A DNA stretch of 64,000 nucleotides from Rhabditoides inermis (GCA_963966185.1 CAWZYM010000407.1:304001-368000); one strand, 5' to 3'. Shown: positions 24,371-36,400, counted from the stretch's first letter. Notes: generated from the sequence alone by a model not told the origin. A program made the numbers and translations.

Positions 24371-24750
24371 TCTACTTTCACGTCTCTGCTGCTTTGACAA
24401 CAATTTTCTAGAGACAGTAGTTTGCTCTCTTCTGTCTACTGTCACCTCCCGTCTACTCTTCCTCTTCTACTTTCACGTCTCTGCTGCTTTGACAACAATT
24501 TTCTAGAGACAGTAGTTTGCTCTCTTCTGTCTACTGTCACCTCCAGTCTACTCTTCCTCTTCTACTTTCACGTCTCTGCTGCTTTGACAACAATTTTCTA
24601 GAGACAGTAGTTTGCTCTCTTCTGTCTACTGTCACCTCCCGTCTACTCTTCATCTTCTACTTTCACGTCTCTGCTGCTTTGACAACAATTTTCTAGAGAC
24701 AGTAGTTTGCTCTCTTCTGTCTACTGTCACCTCCAGTCTACTCTTCTACT
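24371..24750. repeat. 95-bp tandem repeat inside Helitron copy A (4 copies)
   Basis: Units start TCTACTTTCACGTCTCTGCT at 24371, 24465, 24561 and 24656 and run through TTTCTAGAGACAGTAG to the next unit. They are nearly identical. The equivalent block in copy B starts at about 29411. Confidence 0.88.
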
Positions 24751-24823
24751 CTCACGTCTGCAGTTGCCACTGCAGTAGTCACTGCGTCTTTCGAAAGACA
24801 GTTATGTCTACTCTTCCTTCTCT

Positions 24824-24878
<55 letters not shown>

Positions 24879-25043
24879 GTCTACTTTCACGTCTCTGCTG
24901 CTTTGACAACAATTTGCTAGAGACAGTAGTTTGCTCTCTTCTGTCTACTGTCACCTCCCGTCTACTCTTCTACTCTCACGTCTGCAGTTGCCACTGCGAC
25001 TTTCGAGAGACAGTTATGTCTACTCTCCCTCATCTCTCCTTCT

Positions 25044-25099
<56 letters not shown>

Positions 25100-25354
25100 A
25101 TTTCGTAAACTTTCACTTATCCGCTGCGGAGACAACAACTTTCACAACTTTCTAGAGACAATGATATACTCTCTTCTGTCTACTGTCTCTGCTGCGGTGA
25201 AAACTATTTTTTATACAAAAAGTACCACTGTTTTCTGTCTACTCTTCCTACTGTCTACTCATTCACGTTCTAAAAAACATATTTCGACCGCCTGTGCTTG
25301 CCAAATGACATGTAAGGTGAAATCGATGATCACCTCACCTCACTTCCACTCGTC

Positions 25355-25359
25355 ACTGT
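25355..25359. other. Target-site duplication (ACTGT), small BEL element, left
   Basis: ACTGT precedes the left LTR and recurs at 27899-27903. The uninterrupted site is seen in Helitron copy B (CGTCACTGTACTGCATC, about 30373), which confirms the insertion boundaries. Confidence 0.95.
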
Positions 25360-25701
25360 TAAGCGGAATCAGACTAGAGAAGTACCACCAAGGCCATACA
25401 GCAAGTACACAAGCAGGCACAGTGGTTTATCACAGTGTGAATGCAATCGGGGTTGGTTCTGGACGTCGAGGGACGTAGAGGGTCGAGGGACGGGCGACGA
25501 GGGTCGAGGGGGACTCCGAGGGGAGCAGGGGCCCAAAGAAGGCGGTGGCGAGCGAATGCCCAGACGAGGCCACGCGGCCGCTATTTACGTCGTTTACCAG
25601 ACATGATAATCACCGAGTGGCGTCCTTTCGCTGGTTAGCATCGTTAGTCGAATGAGTGATATTTGCATATTCAAATGAGGTCGTTTCGTCGTTCCACGAC
25701 A
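25360..25701 (-). repeat. LTR of small BEL/Pao element (3' LTR for its minus-strand orientation)
   Basis: 342 bp, identical by eye to the copy at 27557-27898. On the minus strand it starts TGTCGTGGAACGACG and ends GATTCCGCTTA. The plus-strand ends TAAGCGGAA...CGTCGTTCCACGACA are shared with the LTR of the large BEL element, although the middle differs. Confidence 0.93.
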
Positions 25702-25712
25702 CTCCCCCCTTT
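25702..25712 (-). promoter_or_regulatory. Polypurine tract, small BEL element
   Basis: On the minus strand AAAGGGGGGAG abuts the 3' LTR start TGTCGTGG, the usual position of the plus-strand DNA primer. Confidence 0.85.
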
Positions 25713-26141
25713 ACAAGCGAAAAAGACAAGTTGTATACGCTGCGACTGGTGCTCTATTTGAATATGCAAATCCGATATTGCATGTATTGCTTGTATGTTT
25801 GCGACTATTGGTGAATGGTCGTATTATAATATCGAACATGTTTAGCTCAAAAAAGAGCTTTTGGAAAGAGAAAGGATCATTTGACTGCCCGATTCGCGAA
25901 CAGAGTCTACTCGATGGTATCCACCTCTCGGCGGGCAACGAGTCTTTCACGTGCTCTACTAAGGCCGACTTTGCCTAGGCCGTTCAAACACAATAGTGAC
26001 TCTCTGCTCGGCTCTGTGTGTGGGAACAACACACAGAGTTACAATCGGGAACATCATACCCGGATCTCACTTATTATGGGAAACATGATCAATATGCTGT
26101 CCTGTTTAGCGGACAAATACAAGAAATTATCGGATGTTTTC

Positions 26142-27290
26142 TCAATCGATGTGGGGTTTTTTGTTGGATGCATTTTGATTAGCGAAGTCTTTAGCAATCG
26201 GATAGTGATTTGTCTGATGGCACGATAGCGGTACGATTGCTCGATTCGGGTTCTTCATCGGGTTCTTCATCTGGATCCTGCACGTCTTGTCCATGTGGTC
26301 CTTCCATCCTACGGGGTTCCTTCTTGTCCATCTATTTCGAGTGCCGGTGTTGAGTCGTGAGTCGTTCTCCTTGTGATCGAATACGGTGCCGTGAGTGCGA
26401 AAGCAGATGCTCTTCGTGTGATAGTGATAGTGACGCGTCTTGGACAGACAATCTGACGAGTTGTGGCCTCTTCCGCAATAACGACAGTTCTCAGGTATCA
26501 TATGGCAGTTTTTGGCCGAATGAGTGACCGAGTAGCACTTGAGACAGGCAGTGTTCGTCTTCGCTATCTGATAGCGGACTGTCTTCGATGTGATCACTTC
26601 GCACGTTAGAGAAGTGTGGTTGGTTGAGCTGCAGAACAGACATGCGCTCGTGTGGTGCACGCTTCCCCCTTCTCCAACGTTGACGTGGGTCGTGAGAGAG
26701 CGGATGGTACCGCTTGTCGTTTGAGGTATCACATGTTGTTCTGTCGCAAGATACTCTTCCATTCGCAAGATGGTGTGCAAATGACCCTGGATTTCTTCGT
26801 CAGACGACCAGATCATTCCACTTCCATGTTTCGCCAAGTTCATTTTCGCAACTTTTCGCTGAATGCGCGGTGGGAGAGTGCGAAACATTTCAGAGGTTCT
26901 GGGAGGGACGATTGAGCCAGGAATACTGAGTTCACTGAGCTTTGTCATGATGACAATGTCTTCGTATCGCTCACGTAGCTCAGTCACGGTGCACGTATCG
27001 TTGAGTGGTCGCATAGCTCTCCCCAACTTCTGCAGATGCATATTGAACGAGGGAGAGTGGAAGAATCGCTCTTTGAGGTATTTCACCGCCTCATCGAGTT
27101 GCTCCGCTCGTTTCGGAAGGATTGCCTTGAGACGCGCATCTTCGCACGAATTGATCAGAAGGATAATCTTATCGATTGGATCCATATCGGGATGCTTATA
27201 CACGAATGGCTCAAAGAGATCCCAGAAGCCGATGAACGACTTTAGGTCCGAGAACTTCGGTAGAACGGATTGGAAATCGATTGATGTCAT
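26142..27290 (-). CDS. gag: Gag polyprotein of small BEL/Pao element (382 aa)
   Basis: Structural Gag protein that would form the retrotransposon particle and bind its RNA. A DUF1759-like region (about residues 5-150) includes LPKFSDLKSFIGFWDLFEPF, and LPPRIQRKV lies near 139. Three zinc knuckles follow: C217-C230 (CX2CX4HX4C), C249-C262 (CX2CX4HX4C) and C269-C281 (CX2CX3HX4C), with gaps of 18 and 6 residues. The order and gaps match the Gag of the large element (49129-51135), but this protein lacks that Gag's roughly 260-residue N-terminal extension. It is intact, starting 255 bp downstream of the primer site, and is the only gene of its element. The C-terminal ~100 residues are basic and low in complexity. 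Capsid plus nucleocapsid function is inferred from family. Confidence 0.88.
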   Translation of the reverse strand: MTSIDFQSVLPKFSDLKSFIGFWDLFEPFVYKHPDMDPIDKIILLINSCEDARLKAILPKRAEQLDEAVKYLKERFFHSPSFNMHLQKLGRAMRPLNDTCTVTELRERYEDIVIMTKLSELSIPGSIVPPRTSEMFRTLPPRIQRKVAKMNLAKHGSGMIWSSDEEIQGHLHTILRMEEYLATEQHVIPQTTSGTIRSLTTHVNVGEGGSVHHTSACLFCSSTNHTSLTCEVITSKTVRYQIAKTNTACLKCYSVTHSAKNCHMIPENCRYCGRGHNSSDCLSKTRHYHYHTKSICFRTHGTVFDHKENDSRLNTGTRNRWTRRNPVGWKDHMDKTCRIQMKNPMKNPNRAIVPLSCHQTNHYPIAKDFANQNASNKKPHID

Positions 27291-27545
27291 ATCATTATGT
27301 TGCCACGTTTTTTTTTATATTCAATAGATATAGATAGGGCGCAGAGGCCAGAAAAATGCGATTCCTCTTAATAGGATGTGTGGTCGCTCAGGACAGATAT
27401 CAATCGATTATCGATCGATAATAGGTTCTCTCAGGTTGAACTTTCCCTGATTGATTGTTCAACGTGCGTTTCACTGCTGACTTACTGTAGGCTTGGGGTG
27501 TCTCTCTGTCTTTTGATTGACCACGGGTTCGTAATCCGAAGTGGT

Positions 27546-27556
27546 CCGATGCACCA
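27546..27556 (-). promoter_or_regulatory. Primer binding site (tRNA-Gly type), small BEL element
   Basis: The plus strand reads CCGATGCACCA directly before the LTR. This equals the 3' end of a tRNA-Gly(GCC)-like acceptor stem plus CCA (11 matching bases), so tRNA-Gly would prime minus-strand synthesis. Confidence 0.8.
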
Positions 27557-27898
27557 TAAGCGGAATCAGACTAGAGAAGTACCACCAAGGCCATACAGCA
27601 AGTACACAAGCAGGCACAGTGGTTTATCACAGTGTGAATGCAATCGGGGTTGGTTCTGGACGTCGAGGGACGTAGAGGGTCGAGGGACGGGCGACGAGGG
27701 TCGAGGGGGACTCCGAGGGGAGCAGGGGCCCAAAGAAGGCGGTGGCGAGCGAATGCCCAGACGAGGCCACGCGGCCGCTATTTACGTCGTTTACCAGACA
27801 TGATAATCACCGAGTGGCGTCCTTTCGCTGGTTAGCATCGTTAGTCGAATGAGTGATATTTGCATATTCAAATGAGGTCGTTTCGTCGTTCCACGACA
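27557..27898 (-). repeat. LTR of small BEL/Pao element (5' LTR for its orientation)
   Basis: 342 bp, identical by eye to 25360-25701. It is followed by the ACTGT duplication at 27899-27903 and then by Helitron sequence. Confidence 0.93.
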
Positions 27899-28983
27899 AC
27901 TGTACTGCATCAAAACGCGGAATTTCAGACTGAATATGTACAAGTAATGAACTCAAAAACCTAGTTTCAACTAACAAAAAATAAAACAGTTCATAGTTCT
28001 ATATTACGTCTACCATGACTTCGAGAAGACACAGCTGAAAGAAAATCAGCCGGCTGGCGCGCCCTAACACGTTGTGCGCACGTGTGATGGCATTTGAAAG
28101 AGTTTGAAGTTGATTTGATCCTTACAAAGCGTTTTCTAATGACTGAACTCGTCATTAAACACTTTCCTTGTCTTTTCTAACCTTCAACTGTTCATTTCGT
28201 CGAAGTTATTCGTCGAAGCCCGAAATTTTGACTCTTTGCAACATAATCAATCCATTACTGTTTTATTTACACGTGTAACTATCAAAAAAAGATATCACTG
28301 TGTGGATATGAGTCAGTACTTGCGAATGCCAACTATTCTATATCGATGTGTTGACCTTGCGGCTGGTAGCGAGCAAGCCGGTGTGCGCGACCCCAGCAAG
28401 TAACGCGCGTTCAAAATATGTCTAATACGGTATGAAGACGAAGTCCGATCGATCTCAAATTTTTACAGAAGGGCTTTTTTGCCCATAAAAGCTTAAGTTT
28501 ACAAATTGGACCCTCTATCTCGTCTGTACGAAAAGTCGATCATATTTCCCATATTTGGTGACTTTTCAAAAAAGGAAACCAGTTTTTATAATCTTTTGTA
28601 CGTAATCTATCTTCTGTTCAATTTTTATAGAAATCGAAGATCATGAATTTTGGGTGCATTTTGGGTACATTCGCCTATTTGGGCATGAAGATGAGGTCAC
28701 AGGCAGCTGGTATCGCGGCTATCGATTTTTTCTAGGTCGATTCACCTACCCTCCAAGTTTGGTTCTAATTGAAGTATTTTGAAATTTTTCTCCATAGTTA
28801 AGAGATTAGGTGATAACTATGATCAGAAGATCGCTATTGACGAGATATTTGGAATTTTGCGTACTCGGGTTTTGAAGAAACTTTCTAGAAGAAATCAGTA
28901 AACAGGGTCAACTTTGAAAAGAGATATCTCTCCGGAAGGACGGACAGACAGACACCATAGTAAATATTAGTCTAAAGGGGGGA

Positions 28984-29368
28984 CTAGCGCTCCGGCGCGC
29001 TGTCGCGCGCCTCCGCACTAGGTATACATAAATAGAGAAATAGAAAAAAGTTCACTTTGAAAAAAAATATCCCTGATTACTCTCTATTGATTCTTGCGGA
29101 GTGATATCATTATTAAGGTCTACACATGTCTAACTATTTCACGTGTATTCTCTCTTCCACTCTATAAAAATATCTCTCTTTCTCCTTTTTTTTTACTAAT
29201 TTACACACTCTCTGTTTTCCTCTCTCTCTCTGCAGTGACAACGACGTTCTATAAAAACAGTACTTTGCTCTTTTCTGTATACTGGTTACGTCTCTGCTGC
29301 GATGACAGCAACTTTCTAGAGAAAGTACCAGTAATGTTATCTCTTTTGTCTACTCTCCTTCCTTCTCT

Positions 29369-29409
<41 letters not shown>

Positions 29410-29863
29410 GTCTACTTTCACGTCTCTGCTGCTTTGACAACAATTTTCTAGAGACAGTAGTTTGCTCTCTTCTGTCTACTGTCACCTCCCGTCTACTCTT
29501 CCTCTTCTACTTTCACGTCTCTGCTGCTTTGACAACGATTTTCTAGAGACAGTAGTTTGCTCTCTTCTGTCTACTGTCACCTCCAGTCTACTCTTCCTCT
29601 TCTACTTTCACGTCTCTGCTGCTTTGACAACAATTTTCTAGAGACAGTAGTTTGCTCTCTTCTGTCTACTGTCACCTCCCGTCTACTCTTCCTCTTCTAC
29701 TTTCACGTCTCTGCTGCTTTGACAACAATTTTCTAGAGACAGTAGTTTGCTCTCTTCTGTCTACTGTCACCTCCAGTCTACTCTTCTACTCTCACGTCTG
29801 CAGTTGCCACTGCAGTAGTCACTGCGTCTTTCGAAAGACAGTTATGTCTACTCTTCCTTCTCT

Positions 29864-29914
<51 letters not shown>

Positions 29915-30076
29915 GTCTACTTTCACGTCTCTGCTGCTTTGACAACAATTTGCTAGAGACAGTAGTTTGCTCTCTTCTGTCTACTGTCACCTCCCGTCTA
30001 CTCTTCTACTCTCACGTCTGCAGTTGCCACTGCGACTTTCGAGAGACAGTTATGTCTACTCTCCCTCATCTCTCCT

Positions 30077-30120
<44 letters not shown>

Positions 30121-31460
30121 ATTTCGTAAACTTTCACTTATCCGCTGCGGAGACAACAACTTTCACAACTTTCTAGAGACAATGATATACTCTCTTCTGT
30201 CTACTGTCTCTGCTGCGGTGAAAACTATTTTTTATACAAAAAGTACCACTGTTTTCTGTCTACTCTTCCTACTGTCTACTCATTCACGTTCTAAAAAACA
30301 TATTTCGACCGCCTGTGCTTGCCAAATGACATGTAAGGTGAAATCGATGATCACCTCACCTCACTTCCACTCGTCACTGTACTGCATCAAAACGCGGAAT
30401 TTCAGACTGAATATGTACAAGTAATGAACTCAAAAACCTAGTTTCAACTAACAAAAAATAAAACAGTTCATAGTTCTATATTACGTCTACCATGACTTCG
30501 AGAAGACACAGCTGAAAGAAAATCAGCCGGCTGGCGCGCCCTAACACGTTGTGCGCACGTGTGATGGCATTTGAAAGAGTTTGAAGTTGATTTGATCCTT
30601 ACAAAGCGTTTTCTAATGACTGAACTCGTCATTAAACACTTTCCTTGTCTTTTCTAACCTTCAACTGTTCATTTCGTCGAAGTTATTCGTCGAAGCCCGA
30701 AATTTTGACTCTTTGCAACATAATCAATCCATTACTGTTTTATTTACACGTGTAACTATCAAAAAAAGATATCACTGTGTGGATATGAGTCAGTACTTGC
30801 GAATGCCAACTATTCTATATCGATGTGTTGACCTTGCGGCTGGTAGCGAGCAAGCCGGTGTGCGCGACCCCAGCAAGTAACGCGCGTTCAAAATATGTCT
30901 AATACGGTATGAAGACGAAGTCCGATCGATCTCAAATTTTTACAGAAGGGCTTTTTTGCCCATAAAAGCTTAAGTTTACAAATTGGACCCTCTATCTCGT
31001 CTGTACGAAAAGTCGATCATATTTCCCATATTTGGTGACTTTTCAAAAAAGGAAACTAGTTTTTATAATCTTTTGTACGTAATCTATCTTCTGTTCAATT
31101 TTTATAGAAATCGAAGATCATGAATTTTGGGTGCATTTTGGGTACATTCGCCTATTTGGGCATGAAGATGAGGTCACAGGCAGCTGGTATCGCGGCTATC
31201 GATTTTTTCTAGGTCGATTCACCTACCCTCCAAGTTTGGTTCTAATTGAAGTATTTTGAAATTTTTCTCCATAGTTAAGAGATTAGGTGATAACTATGAT
31301 CAGAAGATCGCTATTGACGAGATATTTGGAATTTTGCGTACTCGGGTTTTGAAGAAACTTTCTAGAAGAAATCAGTAAACAGGGTCAACTTTGAAAAGAG
31401 ATATCTCTCCGGAAGGACGGACAGACAGACACCATAGTAAATATTAGTCTAAAGGGGGGA
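28984..31460 (-). mobile_element. Helitron-like element, copy B (uninterrupted, 2477 bp)
   Basis: Same termini as copy A: hairpin at 28994-29011 and CTAG at 28984-28987, with the minus-strand 5' TCCCCCC at 31460-31454. On the minus strand its terminal CTAG joins directly to the TCCCCCC start of copy A, a precise head-to-tail junction. Only a few substitutions (for example A/G at about 29536, C/T at about 31056) and TC-tract length separate it from copy A. No coding frame of note. At its right end satellite C resumes with ACGTTTTCC. Confidence 0.85.
28994..29011 (-). other. Helitron 3'-terminal hairpin, copy B
   Basis: GGCGCGCTGTCGCGCGCC, identical to the copy A hairpin, here at the internal head-to-tail junction. 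Confidence 0.8.
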
Positions 31461-32360
31461 ACGTTTTCCTAGAACAGTTTAGAACTTTTCACAAAGATGT
31501 TCAGGAGTTTAGAACCTTTCCCTAGAACAGTTTAGAACTTGTCACAACAATGTTTAGGGGTTTAGAACTTTTCACAAAGATGTTCAGAAGTTCAGAACTT
31601 CTCACTAGATTAGTTTAGAACTATCACAAATATGTTTAGGGGTTTAGAACCTCTCACAAAGATGTTCAGAAGTTTAGAACTTCACCCTAGAGCAGTTTAG
31701 AACTTTCCACAAAGATGTCAGAAGTTTAGAACATTTTCCTAGAACAGTTTAGAACTTTTCACAACGATGTTTAGGGGTTTAGAACTTTTCACAACGATGT
31801 TTAGGGGTTTAGAACTTCACCCTAGAGCAGTTTAGAACTTTCCACAAAGATGTCAGAAGTTTAGAACATTTTCCTAGAACAGTTTAGAACTTTTCACAAC
31901 GATGTTTAGGGGTTAAGAATTTTTCACAACGATGTTTAGGGGTTTAGAACTTTTCACAAAGATGTTCAGGTGTTCAGAACGTTTTCCTAGAACAGTTAAG
32001 AACTTTTCACAAAGATGTTCAGGAGTTTAGAACCTTTCCCTAGAACAGTTTAGAACTTGTCACAACAATGTTAAGGGGTTTAGAACTTTTCACAAAGATG
32101 TTCAGGTGTTTAGAACCGTTTTCTAGAACAAATTAGAAATTTCACAAAGATGTTCAGGAGTTTAGAATTCTCCCTAGAACAGTTTAGAACTTTTCCCAAA
32201 GATGTTTAGGAGTTTAGAACTTTTCACAAAGATGTTCAGAAGTTTAGAACTTCTCACTAGAACTATCACAAAGATGTTTAGGGGTTTAGAACTTTTCTCT
32301 AGAATAGTTTAGAACTTTCCACAAAGATGTTCAGGAGTTTAGAACTTTTCCCTAGAACAG
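31461..32360. repeat. Satellite C, forward (between elements)
   Basis: Continues the same satellite. The order of monomer variants (for example CTCACTAGATTAG at about 31608 and the CACCCTAGAGCAG block) parallels 22500-23470, so it is another higher-order copy. Its last four bases, ACAG (32357-32360), form the left target duplication of the next element. Confidence 0.92.
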
Positions 32361-32409
32361 TAGAGAGTAGAGGGAGGAGCTGAGACCATTTATGTTTACA
32401 TTCACTCTC
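32361..32409 (+). repeat. Left 49-bp terminal inverted repeat
   Basis: Starts TAGAGAGTAGAGGGAGGAGC and ends TTCACTCTC. It is the exact reverse complement of 53209-53257 by reading. Confidence 0.93.
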
Positions 32410-32555
32410 GCTAAAGGGCGAGAGACTCGAAAGGTCGAGATGCGGGGGGGTAGCTGTCTCTGCGCTCTCTCGCTCTCTCGCAGTTGACAGGGAGGTTGAC
32501 AGGGGACGGATACCTATTGGACGGTTTCTCTCGCCCTTTACGGTCTCACTCCCGC

Positions 32556-32558
<3 letters not shown>

Positions 32559-32611
<53 letters not shown>
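32559..32611. repeat. (TC)n microsatellite
   Basis: CT dinucleotide run with one TTT interruption near the right end, in the left part of the large element. Confidence 0.9.
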
Positions 32612-32689
32612 AGCCCCGCGCGCGGCAGACTGGCAGATCCGGTGCCTGATAAGAGAGACTACAGTACCCCGGCCTACCTGGATGACGCT

Positions 32690-33480
32690 ACCTGCCTGTA
32701 GGCTACCTCTATGAAAAGACGCGGGAAACGAGACGATTTGAAAATGGAAATGGCCAGAGACTCCCACCACGATCTTTCACTTTTGTAGACGTCAAAATAT
32801 GGCCGGTCCCTCACTCTCTGTCTGTGCCCTCTCATCCCCGTACTCTCTCACCTGTCGCTGGCTACAGTACCCCCTGTGGAAAGACGCGGGAAACGAGACG
32901 GTTTGAAAATGCAAATGGCCAGAGACTTCCAACACGATCTTCCACTTTTGTAGACGTCAAAATATGGCCGGTCCCTCACTCTCTGTCTGTGCCCTCTCAT
33001 CCCCGTACTCTCTCACCTGTCACTGGCTACAGTACCTCTATGATAGGCGCGCGAAGCTTGATGATTTGAAAATGCAAACTGTTTGAGGCTCCCAACACGA
33101 TCTTCTTGTTTTGTAGACGTCAAAATACGGACGGTTTCCTTTCGGTCTCGGTGCCCTCTCAACTCCATACTCTCTCACCTGTCGCTGGCTACAGTACTTC
33201 GATGAAAAGTCGCGCGAAGCGAGTTGATTTGAAAATGCAAACTGTGAGAGGCTCCCACCACGATCTTCCACTTTTGTAGACGTCAAAATATGGCCGGTCC
33301 CTCAGTCTCTGTCTGTGCCCTCTCATCCCCGTACTCTCTCACCTGTCGCTGGCTACAGTACCTCTATGAAAAGACGCGCGAAGCGTGATGATTTGAAAAT
33401 GCAAACTGTTAGATACTCCCAACCCCCAATGCAATGTTCTTTTCTTGTAGACGTAAAAATACGGACTGCCCATCACCCGT
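32690..33480. repeat. About 163-bp tandem repeat (4-5 diverged copies)
   Basis: The landmark GGCTACAGTACC occurs near 32862, 33027, 33189 and 33352. Each unit contains GAAAAGACGCG, GATTTGAAAATGCAAA, TGTAGACGTCAAAATA and CTCTCACCTGTCGCTGG. Copies differ by substitutions and small indels. The last copy decays after about 33450. No conserved frame runs through the units. Confidence 0.85.
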
Positions 33481-36400
33481 ACCATGCACTCGCTTAAAGG
33501 TAAACTCTCCGACCCGTACCTGTTTACAGATACACTCTCGCCTTCTTCAATGTCAGGCGACAGTACCCTCCCGTCTCTTTCTGTTTTTGCGCGCCAAAGA
33601 TACGTAATTCTGAAATGTAAGTTGTCCGAGTCCGAGACTCCCACCTCGTTTTTCTATTTTTGAAACAAAAATACGGTCTGTCCATCAGCTGTTCCATGTA
33701 TAGATTGAAAATAAACTATCCGACCTGTACCTTTTATTTGTATACTCTCGTTTTGCTTCTTCTTTCCCCCGCAGCGTGCGGTCGGGTGCATTTTTCTCTT
33801 CCGCTGCCGAATGATCGGGCGCATTGACAAGAATCCTTTCCAAGATAACTATTGAGCCGGTGGGAAGAAGCTCATGTGTAAGCTGTAAGCAGTCCGAGCG
33901 CTGTGTATGTGTACAGCAAAAGAATTTCCGAAATTTTACACGTCAATAACGGTATTCTAATTTCTAATTTTCTAATAGTTTATGGGATAACGTTATCGGT
34001 CGGTCGTCTTTGGTGCTACCCTCGTCACCCCCACTGTTTTCAAAGGCGTTAGCCTAAAAGATCTTGACTCACTGTATCTGTTTGCTTCCTCCTATCCTTT
34101 CATTGTGATTGTGATGTCATATTCTGCTATCATGATTTTATGAGACTCTCGCTACGATCTTTTAAAATTGGGGCGGTTTCTCACACCTGCTTGTCGCAAG
34201 TCGCAGTCCAGCGAACATCTTTGTAGACGACAACATACGGACGGTTTTTTTTCTTTCACAGACATTCTCTCAGGCTTTCACTTATTTTAACTCATCACTG
34301 TATAATCTCACAGATGTGTAATATTTGTTGAATTGCAACTTTCAGTAGCTCTGATGAATCCTAAAATACGAATCCAATTCTAAAAAAATAGCACACGCGC
34401 GATTACGGGATTAACCTCAGTTAAAATAATTCTCGTTCTCGAAACTGTTGAGCCATTAATTGTGGATCAAGAACGGAAAAATGTAGACGGAAACAAAGTA
34501 TTGATTTTCATTTCCCATAAACACACCTCCATACATGTTATTTACAGTATGAATGAGACTTGAAAACGAAAAGAGCAATGTCACTGTAGGATGTGTGAAT
34601 AAAGCAAAAATAAAAATACATGAGGATAGAGAAGTGCCGTCCAGTGTCCGAGCAGACTGCTTGTTCGAAATGCAGATTACAACAAAATCGTAAAATTTGC
34701 ACAGGCGTTGAGTTCTCAATTCTGAATTTTTCCGCGCTTGCGTCCAAAGGATATATTTCGGACAATAGATTCTATCTGATCTTCAGGATGAAGTCGCTTT
34801 CGTTCTCTTCAATGAATACAAGTTTTGAAGTTCTGTTTGCGCAGAAAAAACTGGTGAAACACTAACACATTTTTCACGTTTATACCGTTTAAAAGATGGC
34901 GTTGTTGGCGAGAACAAGAGCCACCCTAACCTGAAGATCAGGCAAGATTATAATATTCGCCCTCTAAATCTACAACTGTTTATAAGAGGCTGAACGCTGA
35001 GTTACGCTCATTTAATCACTCAAAAAAAAACGCATGTATGCATGCAATGTTCAAGTTATTGGGGGGTTATTGCTACTTGATGTCACGAACTGACGTCACA
35101 TTCGATAATGTCGACAAGGTAAAATATGCATGTTAACTGAAAATTGAAGTCCTTTTTTCCTTTCTTTTTGACTTGAGTTTGTAAATACGCGCTATGATAT
35201 GTTGAACCGAACCATCTACGGATTCATATTTTTTGAGACGGTTTCATGCACAATCGGTGACACCTGTCATTCTCATCATACAAAAAAATACTGGCGCCAG
35301 AGCATAAGTTTTCGATCCACCTCGCTTGCAGTTCGCAACATGGTGTTATAACCGTTTGCTCATCTTGTTTCTCTTTTGCCGAAAGATGATTTCCCCTCTT
35401 CCATCTGCCACACAGCGCGCAACTCTTGCGAGAATAGAACTCCATAACTGTTAGTGTTTGAAAGGAAGTGTACACACTGAGAATCGAATAAAATAGTAAT
35501 AACGATTTTTGTTCTGAAATAGATTCATGGTTTAACTAAGATTGTCTTTTATTATTGTGAGTTATAATGACGTTTTGTTTTGATTTATATAAAAAATTGA
35601 TAAAATTAACGAAAACGTGTTCAAACAAATTCTTGAGGATTGAACAGAACAGAAAAACGTTGTGAACATGCGAGAAATACAAGGAAGTTGTGCGTTCAAC
35701 GGTGTATCATCACCAACACTCATGACTGCACAATTATGGCACCAAATTTCATATTCTGGTATAGTCAACTTCGCTTTCAAATGCAAAGTGAACATTACCT
35801 TTAAAAAATAATTGGAAGCCAAAATAGCAAAAAATTCACAGTCATGTGTGTTGGTTAGGCAGACTTGTTGTGACAAGTTCACGCAAATTTCTAATCTGAA
35901 CTTATCAGAAAGATATTGCATTGCAATTAAATAATTGTCAATGTGTGGTACAAATCTGTGTCAAGTGTTTGAGTGTTTTTTGAAAACTTTATACACCATA
36001 ATCGTGAAACTTTAATTTCCGCGAATCGAGTGTTATGGCGAGAGAAGAAGTGGCCGGCGCTGTTAAAATGAGTCATGTGGAAAAAGTACTGCTAGTCAAT
36101 CGCAAGTGAGTAGTGAGTGTGAGATCAGTGAAGGGGCGAACGACAATCAGGGTTCTGAGGGCAACATGTTGGAAATCTGCTTACACTGGCCTCATGATTG
36201 GCATCATGAATCGGTCATTGACTGCGATTCCGATGGGCTTACAAAGGTAACCGTCTTACACTTTTGGTCATAATCAACAGATGTCTAAATTGTGATTCGA
36301 TGTTTGGAAACGCACTTTGGGAATAAGTATTGTCTCAATTGTTTAGATCAGTAAAACATGATCTTTTTTTTTGAAACATTTCCGCATCGCAGATCAGCAA

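Larger units (their letters stand above)
25360..27898 (-). mobile_element. Small BEL/Pao LTR retrotransposon with gag only (2539 bp)
   Basis: Two 342-bp LTRs, a tRNA-Gly-type primer site, one intact gag frame and a polypurine tract, flanked by a 5-bp ACTGT duplication. There is no protease, reverse transcriptase or integrase frame; the 25712-26141 interval contains nothing recognisable. LTRs that look identical indicate recent insertion. It lies in Helitron copy A but not in copy B, so it arrived after, or independently of, the tandem arrangement. It probably relies on Pol from a full-length relative such as the element at 42543-51983. Confidence 0.9.
23927..28983 (-). mobile_element. Helitron-like element, copy A (non-autonomous), interrupted by a BEL element
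   Basis: Read on the minus strand it starts TCCCCCCTTTAGAC (28983 downward) and ends in a hairpin GGCGCGC-GACA-GCGCGCC, six bases, then CTAG (23930-23927). TC at the 5' end, and a subterminal hairpin before CTRR at the 3' end, are Helitron hallmarks. The flanking base is T on both minus-strand sides and there is no target duplication. Without the nested BEL element the copy is about 2513 bp. It contains (TC)n tracts and a 95-bp tandem repeat, and no Rep/helicase frame, so it would depend on an autonomous partner. Confidence 0.82.

Noticed and set aside
24086..25155. Ser/Leu-rich frames (for example 24086-24397) as membrane or secreted proteins
   Set aside because: They derive from (TC)n tracts in the Helitron copies, and their length changes with the microsatellite.
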